Positions 8,780 through 17,805 of a DNA stretch of 64,000 bases are shown here, one piece after another; position 1 is the stretch's first letter, and each line of letters starts with the position of its first letter. The notes under the pieces were generated by a model. The model searched no databases. It worked only from the letters and a program-made list of their open reading frames with translations, and had not been told where the DNA came from. The DNA is from Breoghania sp. (GTDB taxonomy: Bacteria > Pseudomonadota > Alphaproteobacteria > Rhizobiales > Stappiaceae): the NCBI RefSeq assembly GCF_963674635.1, contig NZ_OY771475.1, positions 434,001 to 498,000 on the forward strand, in the 5' to 3' direction. A program made the translations under genes and the position numbers.

Positions 8780-9490
8780 TCAGGACGGCGCGCGCGGCGC
8801 GCCCGGCGCTATCGCGGCGGTCACAGCGTCATGGGCATGGGAGAGGAACTGGCGGCGCAAAAGCACGGCGAGCACGCAGGTCGTTCCCGCGATGAAGGGG
8901 ATGGGCCCCGCAAACCAGCACAGGAAGCCCACGGAGAAGAAAAAGGCGCGCTGCCCGCGGCTGAAATGGCGTCCGGCCAGCACGTTCAGCTCGCCTGCGC
9001 GCCGTGCCATCTCACGGGCTTGCTCGGAGGGGGCCTTCTCGTCGTTGGGCACCGCGCCGACCATGATCGAGCAATAATTGAACAATCGATAGGACCAGCC
9101 GAACTTGAAGAAGGCATAGGCCGCGATCAGCATCAGGCCCAGCGCCTTGATTTCCCATTGCTGCCGCGTGGTCTCGATCGAGATCGGCAGGTCCGCATAG
9201 ACCTCCAGGGCAAGATCGGTGGCATTCAGGAGACCGAAACAGGCGCCCAGCGCCAGCAGCGAGGTGGAGGCGAAGAAGGACGTTCCCTGCTGCAGGCCTG
9301 ACATGATCTGCGCGTCGATCATGCGCAAGGGGCGTCCGAGCATGGAGAGCATCCATTCTCGCCGATAGGCATCCATGGCGTGGGAAAGCGTGTGCTTCTT
9401 CCAGCGGCTGAATTCCAGCAGCCAGTTATAGATGAGCCAGGAAAACACGAACCAGGCGAGGGCTGCGAGATCGAGCGGCAAAAAGAGCAT
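8780..9490 (-). CDS. DUF599 family membrane protein
   Basis: A 236-residue protein with about four membrane helices: an N-terminal 'LDLAALAWFVFSWLIYNWLLE', a central segment after 'GTSFFASTSLLALGACFGLL', 'LGLMLIAAYAFFKFGW', and a C-terminal 'FFFSVGFLCWFAGPIPFIAGTTCVLAVLL'-type segment. The pattern 'MDAYRREWML' after helix 1 and 'FFKFGWSYRLFNYCSIMVGA' is typical of DUF599. No biochemical function is established for the family. It stands alone between a globin-like gene and a long intergenic region. Confidence 0.8.
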   Translation of the reverse strand: MLFLPLDLAALAWFVFSWLIYNWLLEFSRWKKHTLSHAMDAYRREWMLSMLGRPLRMIDAQIMSGLQQGTSFFASTSLLALGACFGLLNATDLALEVYADLPISIETTRQQWEIKALGLMLIAAYAFFKFGWSYRLFNYCSIMVGAVPNDEKAPSEQAREMARRAGELNVLAGRHFSRGQRAFFFSVGFLCWFAGPIPFIAGTTCVLAVLLRRQFLSHAHDAVTAAIAPGAPRAPS

Positions 9491-9874
9491 GTTGTCTTTC
9501 CTGACTGCGAGGTCGGCTCTGTTTCAAGGTCTCAGAGAGCTCTGAAATTACCTGATTCTGGATCGTGCTTCGTGCATTTGTGGCGCGGGGCAGGCCGGGC
9601 GATCGGGAAAGAACCGCCAGTGGGCGGTTTGGTCGCGACTGAGAATGCTGCGGTTGCAGCCGGGTACTGTTGAGTGAAAGGCCGAATCAATTCATCGGCT
9701 TAGGGATATGCGCCCGTCGCTTCTTCTGAAGGTTATCCCGCGCCCTCCACAGGTGCGGGTTTTGTGGCACTTGCGAAGAAGTTACCAAGTCGTTAAATAG
9801 CCGCTGGCTTGCGGTGCGGGGCAATGTGATTTCAGAGGTTTAGCCGCGCCGCCGTTTCAGCGATTAGGAGTTTC
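9491..9874. other. Intergenic region with a CtrA-like half-site pair
   Basis: No gene recognised on either strand. TTAC (9782-9785) and TTAA (9793-9796) are separated by seven bases. That is one mismatch from the alphaproteobacterial CtrA consensus TTAA-N7-TTAA, and the site lies about 80 bases before the small membrane ORF at 9875. This is a weak prediction, because single sites of this form occur by chance. Confidence 0.35.
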
Positions 9875-10006
9875 ATGGACGACCATGCGCAAAAGTCCTG
9901 CTGGGGTGTCATGACCTGGACGGTTCTGACACTCGGAGGCGCGATGTTGCTGGTCTACCTTTTTGGTGGATTCGACCCGGCGACAGCTACGGTTGCTTTG
10001 AACTAG
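9875..10006 (+). CDS. 43-residue single-span membrane peptide
   Basis: Short ORF of 43 codons. AGGAG at 9866-9870 lies four bases before ATG 9875. The peptide has a short polar N-terminus with one Cys, one hydrophobic span of about 20 residues ('VMTWTVLTLGGAMLLVYLF') and a short C-terminal tail ending at TAG 10004-10006. A good intrinsic terminator begins 28 bases after the stop, so the unit looks like a self-contained transcript. I recognise no family. The ribosome-binding site, span and terminator together make it a credible small gene. Confidence 0.6.
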   Translation: MDDHAQKSCWGVMTWTVLTLGGAMLLVYLFGGFDPATATVALN

Positions 10007-10034
10007 GCCGGAGATCGGCAAAGCAAGCTAATGA

Positions 10035-10059
10035 AGGGGCGCCTGGGCGCCCCTTTTTT
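10035..10059 (+). terminator. Intrinsic terminator
   Basis: Arms GGGGCGC (10036-10042) and GCGCCCC (10047-10053) with a flanking A-T pair, loop CTGG, then six T residues. It follows the 43-residue membrane peptide gene. Confidence 0.9.
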
Positions 10060-10168
10060 AATGCGCTGTCGTGAAGGCGTTCATGGTCGTCTTTCACTTT
10101 GGTGCGATCCGCCCTTGTGAAAATGCGTAAGTCGCACGAAACTCCCGCCACCAATCAGGGAGAATGCG

Positions 10169-10570
10169 ATGGCCATGAAGCGGGGGTACCGCCAGCTCGT
10201 CGATGAAGCGGAAGCGGAGATCGTGACCTTGTCGGTCGAGGAGGCTATGGCGCTCACGGGCAACGAGGACGTGGTCTTCGTTGATCTGCGGGATATCCGC
10301 GAGCTTGAGCGGCAGGGCCGGATGCCGGGCGCGGTCCATGCGCCGCGTGGCATGCTGGAATTCTGGGTCGATCCCGACAGCCCCTATCATCGTGCCGTGT
10401 TCGCCGAACCGAAGCGCTTCGTCTTCTTCTGCGCCGCGGGCTGGCGTTCTGCGCTGGCAACCAAGGCGGTGCAGGACATGGGGCTGGAAAATGTCGCCCA
10501 TATCGAGGGCGGGTTTGGCGCCTGGACGGCGGCAGGTGGCGCGATCGAGGTCGCGGATGGAAAAGCCTGA
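10169..10570 (+). CDS. Rhodanese-like sulfurtransferase
   Basis: A single rhodanese domain of 133 residues. The active-site loop is 'CAAGWRSA' with the persulfide-forming Cys at residue 88. 'VVFVDLRD' is the CH2A-like strand, and 'IEGGFGAWTAAGG' is the usual C-terminal rhodanese element. Rhodanese domains move sulfane sulfur from thiosulfate or persulfides to acceptors such as cyanide or thiols. It is 27 bases before a glutathione transferase-like gene, so the two may form an operon for thiol metabolism. No signal peptide, so cytoplasmic. Confidence 0.85.
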   Translation: MAMKRGYRQLVDEAEAEIVTLSVEEAMALTGNEDVVFVDLRDIRELERQGRMPGAVHAPRGMLEFWVDPDSPYHRAVFAEPKRFVFFCAAGWRSALATKAVQDMGLENVAHIEGGFGAWTAAGGAIEVADGKA

Positions 10571-10597
10571 CGTCTTGAGCCCGTTTGCAGAGGAAAG

Positions 10598-11251
10598 ATG
10601 GACGTGAAGATCGTCATCGGAAACAAGAATTACTCCTCATGGTCGCTGCGCGGCTGGCTCGCGCTCAAGCAGACGGGCGTCCTTTTCAAGGAAGTGTTGA
10701 TCCTTCTCGATACGCCGCAGATGCATGAGGAGATCCTCGCCCATTCTTCGGCCGGTCGTGTGCCGGTCATTATCGACGGGGACATCACGGTCTGGGACAG
10801 TCTGGCGATTGTGGAATATCTGGCGGAGAAGTTTCCCGAGGCAGGGCTCTGGCCGTCAGATGTCGCCGCACGCGCCCATGCGCGCGCCATCGTTGCGGAA
10901 ATGCATTCCGGCTTTACGGGCGTCCGATCCCATTATCCGATGAATATTCGCCGTGAGCCTGCCGAGCGGCCGCATGACGAGCGGGCCGCCGCGGATGTGA
11001 CGCGTATCCTGGCCATCTGGAACGAGGCGCGCGCACGGTTCGGGGTGGACGGCGACTTCCTTTATGGCGCGTTCAGCGCAGCGGACGCGTTCTTTGCGCC
11101 GGTCGTCAGTCGTTTCGTTACCTACAAGGTGCCGGTGGACGACGTGGCGCGCGCCTATATGGATGCGGTCATGGCGCATCCTTCGATGAAGGAATGGTGC
11201 GAGGCGGGGCGCGCCGAGCCCTGGATCGTGAAGGCCGACGAGGTCGATTGA
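10598..11251 (+). CDS. Glutathione S-transferase family protein
   Basis: A 217-residue GST-like protein: N-terminal thioredoxin fold with a candidate catalytic Ser in 'NKNYSSWSLR', the cis-Pro region 'GRVPVIIDG', the glutathione-binding 'DSLAIVEYLAE', then an all-helical C-terminal domain with 'FSAADAFFAPVV'. It resembles the maleylacetoacetate isomerase-like/zeta side of the superfamily, but the substrate is not clear. It follows the rhodanese gene closely. Cytoplasmic. Confidence 0.85.
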   Translation: MDVKIVIGNKNYSSWSLRGWLALKQTGVLFKEVLILLDTPQMHEEILAHSSAGRVPVIIDGDITVWDSLAIVEYLAEKFPEAGLWPSDVAARAHARAIVAEMHSGFTGVRSHYPMNIRREPAERPHDERAAADVTRILAIWNEARARFGVDGDFLYGAFSAADAFFAPVVSRFVTYKVPVDDVARAYMDAVMAHPSMKEWCEAGRAEPWIVKADEVD

Positions 11252-11356
11252 GCCATAGGCGGAACCTGCGCGGGGAGGGAGCTTCGTGCAGGTATCTGTA
11301 TACGCCCGAAACGGGGGCGTTCGAGTGTCTGAAATCTTGCCGGCGGGGAGACTGGC

Positions 11357-12964
11357 GTGAGTGTTCTTAAATCCGAAATTTCATCCACATCCGATCTCTT
11401 TCGCACCCAGTCCCAGGAAATGGGGGCGCTTGTCGCCGAGCTGATGGCGCGGCGGGCCGAGGCGGCTCTCGGCGGCAATGAGCGGTCCCGCGAGCGCCAT
11501 GTGGGGCGTGGCAAACTTCTGCCGCGCGAGCGGGTGACGCGGCTTCTGGATCCGGGCGCGGCATTCCTTGAGCTTTCGCCGCTGGCGGCGAACGGAATGT
11601 ATGAGGACGCCATTCACGGGGCGGGCCTGATCACCGGGATCGGCCGCGTGTCGGGTCGCGAATGCATGATCGTGTGCAATGATGCGACCATCAAGGGCGG
11701 CACGTATTACCCGATGACCGTGAAGAAGCATCTCCGGGCGCAGGAAATCGCGATGGAGAACCGTCTGCCCTGCATCTATCTGGTGGATTCCGGCGGCGCC
11801 AACCTGCCCAATCAGACTGACGTCTTCCCCGACAGGGATCACTTCGGCCGGATCTTCTACAATCAGGCGAACATGTCGGCGGCGGGCATTCCGCAGATAG
11901 CAGTGGTGATGGGCTCGTGTACGGCGGGCGGGGCCTATGTGCCGGCCATGTCGGACGAGACGATCATCGTGCGCCAGCAAGGCACGATTTTCCTCGCTGG
12001 TCCGCCATTGGTGAAAGCGGCCACCGGGGAGGAGGTGTCGGCGGAGGATCTGGGCGGCGCGGATGTCCATACACGCGTCTCCGGTGTCGCCGATCACTAT
12101 GCGGTCGATGACGATCAGGCGCTGGCCATGGCGCGTCGTGCTGTCGCCAATCTCAATACGGTCAAGCGCATCGAAGCCGATCTGAGCGCCCCCCACGATC
12201 CGCTCTACGACCCGGCGGAGCTGGATGGCGTGGTGCCGGCCGATCTGCGCAAGCAATTTGACATTCGCGAGGTTATCGCGCGGTTGGTGGATGGCTCGGA
12301 GTTCGACGAGTTCAAGAAGCTCTACGGGACGACACTCGTCACGGGTTTCGCAAGAATTTTCGGAATGCCGGTCGGGATCGTTGCCAATAATGGTATCCTC
12401 TTTTCAGAATCTGCCCTTAAGGGGGCTCACTTCGTTGAGTTGTGCTGTCAGCGGGGCATTCCGCTTCTCTTTTTGCAAAACATCACGGGCTTCATGGTCG
12501 GACGCGACTATGAGGCGGGCGGTATTGCCAAGGACGGAGCGAAACTGGTCACGGCTGTCGCCTGTGCGAATGTGCCCAAGATCACGGTCATCGTGGGGGG
12601 CTCCTATGGGGCTGGCAACTACGGCATGTGCGGGCGCGCCTACAGCCCGCGGTTCCTCTTCATGTGGCCGAATGCGCGGATTTCCGTGATGGGCGGGGAG
12701 CAGGCCGCGTCGGTTCTGGCCACGGTTCGCAGGGACAATATCGAGGCGGACGGCGGAAGCTGGAGCGCGGAGGCGGAGGAGGCCTTCAAGGCGCCCATCC
12801 GGGAACGCTACGAGGCGGAAGGTAATCCCTATCATGCCACGGCGCGTCTTTGGGACGACGGCGTGATCGCGCCCTCGGAGACACGCAGGGTGCTCGCCCT
12901 GGCATTCTCCGCATGTTTGAATGCGCCTGTTGAGCCAACGAAATTCGGTATATTCCGTATGTGA
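11357..12964 (+). CDS. mccB: Methylcrotonoyl-CoA carboxylase, carboxyltransferase (beta) subunit
   Basis: Biotin-dependent carboxyltransferase half of 3-methylcrotonyl-CoA carboxylase; it makes 3-methylglutaconyl-CoA in leucine breakdown. The 535-residue length and features fit MCC-beta: the '[17 protein letters not shown]' oxyanion loop, '[12 protein letters not shown]' in the second crotonase-like half, and '[23 protein letters not shown]'. GTG 11357 follows a GGGGAG stretch. Its partner mccA is at 18847, separated by a two-component system and the sulfide locus. Assignment over propionyl-CoA carboxylase beta rests on the overall motif pattern and the presence of ivd nearby. Confidence 0.92.
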   Translation: MSVLKSEISSTSDLFRTQSQEMGALVAELMARRAEAALGGNERSRERHVGRGKLLPRERVTRLLDPGAAFLELSPLAANGMYEDAIHGAGLITGIGRVSGRECMIVCNDATIKGGTYYPMTVKKHLRAQEIAMENRLPCIYLVDSGGANLPNQTDVFPDRDHFGRIFYNQANMSAAGIPQIAVVMGSCTAGGAYVPAMSDETIIVRQQGTIFLAGPPLVKAATGEEVSAEDLGGADVHTRVSGVADHYAVDDDQALAMARRAVANLNTVKRIEADLSAPHDPLYDPAELDGVVPADLRKQFDIREVIARLVDGSEFDEFKKLYGTTLVTGFARIFGMPVGIVANNGILFSESALKGAHFVELCCQRGIPLLFLQNITGFMVGRDYEAGGIAKDGAKLVTAVACANVPKITVIVGGSYGAGNYGMCGRAYSPRFLFMWPNARISVMGGEQAASVLATVRRDNIEADGGSWSAEAEEAFKAPIRERYEAEGNPYHATARLWDDGVIAPSETRRVLALAFSACLNAPVEPTKFGIFRM

Positions 12965-13126
12965 TGGCTGTAACGCGTTAATAATGGGGCGCGATATATC
13001 GAGTAAAATGACGATGTTTCGATCTTACCGTAGCGGTATAAATCGTCAGAATTTATTTATTAATTGTTTTATTTTCTTTTTGTATCCGATCTGCAGAGGC
13101 TTAGTCTGCGCAGGATTGGATGTCAT
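12965..13126. other. AT-rich promoter region before the histidine kinase
   Basis: The stretch from about 13000 to 13085 is strikingly AT-rich for this chromosome (TTTATTTATTAATTG and similar). An in-frame TTG at 13064 lies inside it and would extend the kinase by 21 residues, but has no ribosome-binding site. I read the region as non-coding and likely to hold the kinase promoter. Confidence 0.5.
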
Positions 13127-14716
13127 ATGCTTTCCGGTCATTACATACGTGGAGATACAGACGAGCACTTTCTGTTCGCAGCTCTGTTGAGTTCGATGCA
13201 CCAGGGCGTTGGCCTGATGGATCAGAACCAGGAAGTGCTGGTGTTCAGCCACAAGGCCAAGGAACTCTTCGATCTGCCGGAAGAGGTTTTCCAGAGTGAT
13301 CCGAACCTTCGGGACATTCTGAAGTATTTCGCCGAGCGCGGGGATTACGGTCCGTGCGATCCGAAGGATCAGGCGGACAAGGTTATCGCCAGGTCGGTCA
13401 AGAGTGGCGTACATTCCTTTGACCGTCCCATGCCGGATGGCCGCTTTCTGCAAATCCAGACGACCGAACTGCCGACGGGCGGTCATGTCATGGTCTATTC
13501 AGACGTCACCGCCATGCGCGAGGTCGAGCAGAGGCTGACCGCCTCTCAGGACGAACTGATCCAGAAGCTCAGCGCCCGAACGCAGGAGCTGGAAGAGAAC
13601 CGGGAGGTCCTCTCCTGTGCAATCAATGCCATACCCGATGCTCTGGTGATGGTCGATGCGGAGGGGCGACTGAAGCTCGCCAATGCGGTGATGCGCGAGA
13701 TCTATCCCGAGATCGAGGCCCATCTGGACAATAGCAGCCTCGTGATGGAGGCCTTTCCGGTCAATTTCGGGACCGCTGCGGATCTTGCAGAGTGCATCGA
13801 GCGCATTTCCCTCGACGGCGAGCGGCGCATGTTCGGAAGCTGGTATCGCATTCGTGTGTCGGACCTTGCGACGGGCGGCATCATCATCGTCTTCACGGAC
13901 ATCACGGACCTGAAGAGGCAGAACGAGAAGCTGCGGGCTCACACCGACCAGCTGGTGAAGCACCTTCGCAAGGAAAAGCGCCTCAATGAGATGCAGCGCC
14001 AATTCGTTTCCATGGCGTCGCACGAGTTTCGCACGCCTCTGGCAATCATCGACGGGGCGGCGCAGCGGCTGAAACGGCGCTTCGAGCGGCTGACGCCGGA
14101 CGAAGTCCGCGAGCGCATCGGCCATATTCGCGAGGCCGTGCTTCGGATCAACTACCTGATCGAGCGCTTCATCGACTTCTCGGTCTCGCAGGAAGGCAAC
14201 CTGGAGATAGATCCGCAGGATTGCGAGATCCTTCCGGTGCTCAAGGCGATCTGCGAGCGGGAGCGGCAGGCTCACAAGTCGCACAGGATCACGCTGACGG
14301 AGAGCGTTGGCGATCTGACGCTGAATTTCGATCGTCGGATGATCGAGCAGTGCCTGGTCAACCTCATCGGCAATGCAGTCAAGTATTCGCCGGGTCAGGA
14401 GGAGGTGCTTGTTGACGCCCGGATCGACGGGACGTCGCTTCGCATCGATGTGACCGATTTCGGCGTCGGCATTCCGCGCAATGAAGTGAAGAAGGTCTTT
14501 GGTCGGTTTTTCCGCGCTTCCACATCAAGCGGGATCCCGGGTACGGGCATCGGGCTCAATCTCACCGAGATGATTGTGGCGCGCCACAAGGGGCGCATAT
14601 CGATCCGCAGCGAGGTTGGCAAGGGAAGCACGGTCTCGCTTCGTTTGCCGCTGACAACGGCTGAAAGCGTGGGCGGCAAACAGGACAATGCGGGGCCGGT
14701 CGAAGCGGTCGAATGA
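13127..14716 (+). CDS. Soluble PAS-domain sensor histidine kinase
   Basis: 529 residues with no membrane segments. Order: a PAS-like domain (about 20-130), a coiled-coil linker, a second PAS (about 160-265), a second linker, HisKA with the phosphorylated His at about residue 299 in 'SHEFRTPL', and a HATPase_c domain with N box 'NLIGNAVKYS', G1 'DFGVGIP' and G2 'GTGIGLNL'. It should autophosphorylate in response to a cytoplasmic signal and pass phosphate to the response regulator 103 bases downstream. The ligand is unknown. ATG 13127 is preferred to TTG 13064. The first PAS resembles the PAS_7 type. Confidence 0.88.
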   Translation: MLSGHYIRGDTDEHFLFAALLSSMHQGVGLMDQNQEVLVFSHKAKELFDLPEEVFQSDPNLRDILKYFAERGDYGPCDPKDQADKVIARSVKSGVHSFDRPMPDGRFLQIQTTELPTGGHVMVYSDVTAMREVEQRLTASQDELIQKLSARTQELEENREVLSCAINAIPDALVMVDAEGRLKLANAVMREIYPEIEAHLDNSSLVMEAFPVNFGTAADLAECIERISLDGERRMFGSWYRIRVSDLATGGIIIVFTDITDLKRQNEKLRAHTDQLVKHLRKEKRLNEMQRQFVSMASHEFRTPLAIIDGAAQRLKRRFERLTPDEVRERIGHIREAVLRINYLIERFIDFSVSQEGNLEIDPQDCEILPVLKAICERERQAHKSHRITLTESVGDLTLNFDRRMIEQCLVNLIGNAVKYSPGQEEVLVDARIDGTSLRIDVTDFGVGIPRNEVKKVFGRFFRASTSSGIPGTGIGLNLTEMIVARHKGRISIRSEVGKGSTVSLRLPLTTAESVGGKQDNAGPVEAVE

Positions 14717-14819
14717 GACCGGACAAAAGCCGCACGCGAAGGGCGGGCTGCTCCGTGACCAAAAGGATGACGCAATTGAGGACGCGCCGACAGGTGCGCC
14801 GGAACAGGATGAGAACCCC

Positions 14820-15722
14820 ATGGTTTCCGAGATCACCATCTTATGCGTTGAAGACGAAGAGCTGCTGCTGGGCGATCTGGTCGAGGAGCTGGAAGACGCC
14901 AATTACAATGTCGTTACGGCGCGCAACGGCAATGAGGCGTTGCAGGTTCTCAAGACTGTGACGCCAGATCTTATCCTGTGCGATATGATGATGCCTGGAA
15001 TGGATGGCCCGGCGCTGTTGAAAACGGTGCGCGAAGATTATCCGGCCCTCAACCAGGTGCCCTTCATGTTTCTGACGGCGCGCTGTTCGCGCGACGACAT
15101 GATCGAGGGCAAGAAGCTCGGGTCGGACGATTACCTGACCAAGCCGGTCGACTACGACCTGCTGCTTGCAACGATCGAGAGCCGTTTGGCAGGGGTGAGG
15201 CGGATGGCGGAGCATTCCCGCCAGCAGCTGGCTACACTCTACAAGGCCTATCAGGACGAGCAGAAGAAGAAACCGCAGATGCGGGTAGCGGTTGTCTCCT
15301 CAAATTCCGGTATCGTATCGCCAATCAGCGCCGCCCTGTCGGAAGTGGGGTGTCTTGTGAAGCCGATCGCCGAAGAGGCGCTTCACACCAATACCTTCCA
15401 ACAGCAGAGCTTCGATGTCGCCTTCATGATCTATTCCAAGAAGGTTCACTACCTGCTGCAATATCTCGCGCGCTCCGAGGAGGCGGGAAGCCGACCGCGG
15501 ATCGTCATGCTGATCCCTTCCAAGTTCAACAAGAATGCCCGTCAGGTGCTTGAAGACCTGGGGGTTGAGGCCTGCATCGAATATCCCTTCCGCCCGGTGG
15601 AGATCTTCAAGGTGATCATCGACACCTTGTCCAAGCGCGGTGGCCCAGGCCGATACGGGGCAGGGAAGCAAACAGGTACGGGGGAAGCCGTGAAAGGCAA
15701 GGCGGAATCTTCTGTCGCCTGA
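14820..15722 (+). CDS. Response regulator: receiver plus degenerate second receiver-like domain
   Basis: 300 residues. The N-terminal receiver is complete: acidic pair 'CVEDEE', phospho-acceptor Asp at 55 in 'LILCDMMMPG', Thr in 'FLTAR' and Lys in 'YLTKPVD'. A linker of about 30 residues leads to a second domain (about 155-290) with receiver-like strand order but no acidic pocket: 'VAVVSSNSG' replaces the DD strand and 'VAFMIYSKK' the Asp strand. No DNA-binding or enzymatic output is visible, so signalling is probably through protein contacts. ATG 14820 avoids overlap with the kinase gene. The cognate kinase lies immediately upstream. Confidence 0.82.
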   Translation: MVSEITILCVEDEELLLGDLVEELEDANYNVVTARNGNEALQVLKTVTPDLILCDMMMPGMDGPALLKTVREDYPALNQVPFMFLTARCSRDDMIEGKKLGSDDYLTKPVDYDLLLATIESRLAGVRRMAEHSRQQLATLYKAYQDEQKKKPQMRVAVVSSNSGIVSPISAALSEVGCLVKPIAEEALHTNTFQQQSFDVAFMIYSKKVHYLLQYLARSEEAGSRPRIVMLIPSKFNKNARQVLEDLGVEACIEYPFRPVEIFKVIIDTLSKRGGPGRYGAGKQTGTGEAVKGKAESSVA

Positions 15723-15769
15723 GCCGCCAGGATCACCCAGACACGGCAGGGCGTTGGACGTTCTGGCGC

Positions 15770-16546
15770 TCACAGGATATTCGCGATCCCTCTGGCGACG
15801 ACATAAAGCCCGACCATGATCACGATGGCGGAAAAGACGTATCTGAGCTTCTGCTTGTCTGCGCCGAGCCGTTTGGCGAGCCATGTGCCAACGATCCCGC
15901 CGAGGATGCCGCCTGCGATGAATTCTGCGGCGAGCTGCCAATCCACCAGCCCGGAAAGGGCATAGTTGAAGGCGGTTGTCAGGCCGAAAGTGGTGACGGC
16001 GACAAGGGAGGAGCCGATCGCGTTGAGGATCGGCATGGCGGTCGCGGCGATGAGGCCGGGGACGATCAGGAAGCCGCCGCCGATGCCGAAAAAGCCCGAC
16101 AGCATGCCGACGCCGAGCGCCGTGATGATGAGACGCGGCAGCAGACGCCGGGCGCTTTGCGCATCCAGATGCACGTCCGGATCGTCCTGGGTGCTGCGCT
16201 TGCGCAGCATCGAGAGGCCGACAACCACCATGATGACGCCGAACAGCGCGAGAAGCTTCTCGCCGTCAATCGCCTTGCCGAGCGTTGAGCCTATGGCTGC
16301 GCCGACAAGGCCGCTTGCGGCGAAGACCAGGGCGCAAGGCCACTTGACCGTGCGCGCGCGGGCGTGGCCGACAAGGCCTGCCGCCGCATTGACCGCGACA
16401 GCCAGCGCACTGGTTCCGATAGCGATGTGGGGGGCGGAAACGCCCACCACATAAACCAGCAGCGGGACCGCCAGAATGGATCCGCCTCCGCCGATCAGCC
16501 CGAGCGACAGCCCGACCAGCGAGCCGCTGGCGATTGCCTCAATCAT
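15770..16546 (-). CDS. TauE/SafE family sulfite/sulfur exporter
   Basis: A 258-residue membrane protein with about seven to eight helices and the family's duplicated pattern 'GLSLGLIGGGGSILAVPLLVY' near the start and 'GFFGIGGGFLIVPGL' in the middle. TauE/SafE proteins export sulfite, sulfoacetate or related anions. It is the last gene of a minus-strand set 28 bases after a membrane rhodanese and downstream of a SqrR/BigR-like repressor. That context suggests it removes sulfite or thiosulfate made during sulfide oxidation. The function in sulfide defence is inferred from context. Confidence 0.85.
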   Translation of the reverse strand: MIEAIASGSLVGLSLGLIGGGGSILAVPLLVYVVGVSAPHIAIGTSALAVAVNAAAGLVGHARARTVKWPCALVFAASGLVGAAIGSTLGKAIDGEKLLALFGVIMVVVGLSMLRKRSTQDDPDVHLDAQSARRLLPRLIITALGVGMLSGFFGIGGGFLIVPGLIAATAMPILNAIGSSLVAVTTFGLTTAFNYALSGLVDWQLAAEFIAGGILGGIVGTWLAKRLGADKQKLRYVFSAIVIMVGLYVVARGIANIL

Positions 16547-16573
16547 CGGATGGGTCCGCTCATTTCGACACCA

Positions 16574-17131
16574 TCAGCCGAACTGGCCGATACCGGTTGC
16601 CCCGGGCAATTTCGGCTTGTTGCGGTTCCACGGCATGAGGGACACGAAGAATGCCATGGGGCAGAAATTCGTGGTGCCGGAGAACAGCAGGCCACAGCCC
16701 ACCAGCAGCGACAACAGGTGCCAGGCGGGGTTCACGAAGGTGCCGAGAAGGTATCCGGCGGTGGCGATGGCGCCTGCAACGAGCAGGGCCTGACGAAGAA
16801 CGGACATGGGTTTTCTCTCCTCTCTTTCGACCGGAAGACCGGCGCGTTTCCAGGCAATGATGCCCCCGTCCATGACAAAGGCATCGCAGTCGACACAGGC
16901 GGCCAGGGCGGGATTTCTCGGGTTCGTGCGCGCGCCCGAAGCGCACAGGAAGACAGCCTGTTTGGCCCCTTGGGTATCCGGGTTGCCCTGCCGCATCCTT
17001 GAAAGCGGATGGGAAAGCGAACCGGCGATACGTTCGCGCGCAAATTCGCGAGGCTCGCGTACATCAATGAGGATGGCCCCGGCCTTAGCCATCTTGAGGG
17101 CTTCGGTGGGCGAGATCGTTTTCAGTGTCAT
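16574..17131 (-). CDS. Membrane-anchored rhodanese (YgaP-like)
   Basis: 185 residues. The N-terminal rhodanese domain (1-105) has the active Cys at residue 63 in 'FLCASGAR'. The C-terminal part (about 115-170) has two membrane helices of the DUF2892 type. This architecture matches E. coli YgaP, a membrane sulfurtransferase. ATG 17131 has GAGGA seven bases upstream; the reading frame extends further but would run into the repressor gene. It sits in a sulfide-response cluster with an ArsR-type regulator and a TauE/SafE exporter. Two further cysteines ('ACVDCDAF') lie after the active loop. Confidence 0.85.
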   Translation of the reverse strand: MTLKTISPTEALKMAKAGAILIDVREPREFARERIAGSLSHPLSRMRQGNPDTQGAKQAVFLCASGARTNPRNPALAACVDCDAFVMDGGIIAWKRAGLPVEREERKPMSVLRQALLVAGAIATAGYLLGTFVNPAWHLLSLLVGCGLLFSGTTNFCPMAFFVSLMPWNRNKPKLPGATGIGQFG

Positions 17132-17264
17132 TGGCTGGTCCTCGTGCCTTGCGAACAATCGCAGCACCGCGACGGTTGGCAGGCAGAAAGTCTCGTTCTT
17201 GTCTTGGGGGCGCGCACCTGAAAGCGCGCCGGGAAACCAGGTGAATTCCGCTGAGGCTCGCGCC

Positions 17265-17594
17265 TCAGACACCGCAGAAAACGTCCTTCAGCAGCATCAG
17301 AATACGTTCCGCCGCAGGATTATCGATGCGATAGTGCAGTGTCTGGCCATCCCGACGAAATGTGACCAAGCCTTCCGCGCGCATCCTGGCAAGATGCTGC
17401 GAGAGCGCCGACTGGCCGAGGCCGACGGAGTTGGAAAGCGCGGTCACGCAGGCCTCGCCCTGCGCCAGCTCGCACAGGATCCGCAGCCGGCTTTCGCTGG
17501 CGAGCAGTTTCATCAGCCGCGCCGCCTCGCCCGCTTTCGCGGCGAGTTCATCCGTATCAGCCATATCGGTGCGCGTGGGAGGCCGCATCGGCAT
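17265..17594 (-). CDS. ArsR/SmtB-family persulfide-sensing repressor (SqrR/BigR/YgaV-like)
   Basis: 109-residue winged-helix repressor. The recognition helix is in 'VGLGQSALSQHLARMRAEGLV'-type sequence around 57-77, and the wing is 'RRDGQTLHYRI'. Cys residues are at 41, 49 and 107. Persulfide sensors SqrR and BigR use a cysteine pair at equivalent positions that form a polysulfide bridge and release DNA. Start ATG 17594 has GAGGA four bases upstream and gives the numbering above. A palindrome lies between this gene and the divergent persulfide-dioxygenase-like gene. Predicted to be self-regulating and to control both flanking transcripts. Confidence 0.85.
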   Translation of the reverse strand: MPMRPPTRTDMADTDELAAKAGEAARLMKLLASESRLRILCELAQGEACVTALSNSVGLGQSALSQHLARMRAEGLVTFRRDGQTLHYRIDNPAAERILMLLKDVFCGV

Positions 17595-17613
17595 CCGTTC
17601 CTCGTGATTGCTA

Positions 17614-17650
17614 TATTAGATGTTGCTAACATTAGAATGTATGAATATAT
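17614..17650. promoter_or_regulatory. Candidate operator of the SqrR/BigR-like repressor
   Basis: An AT-rich stretch in the 211-base divergent region. It contains the perfect palindrome ATGTT-GCT-AACAT at 17620-17632, flanked on both sides by ATTAGA (17615-17620 and 17631-17636), and further AT-rich sequence to 17650. ArsR-family repressors bind such imperfect AT-rich palindromes. It starts 20 bases upstream of the repressor start codon, so occupancy would also block that promoter. Confidence 0.6.
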
Positions 17651-17805
17651 ATGTCAACAAGGATCGCGCCGACGCGCAGTGAAAACCGCGGGTCCGGCCG
17701 CAGGCGCTGGGGAGAAATGTCAGGGTGTTTTCTTGCGCGCAGAGCCAATATGGCCTGTGAGGGCGAGGAGAGGCTCGCAGACAGAGAATGGGTGAGGAGA
17801 GAAAG

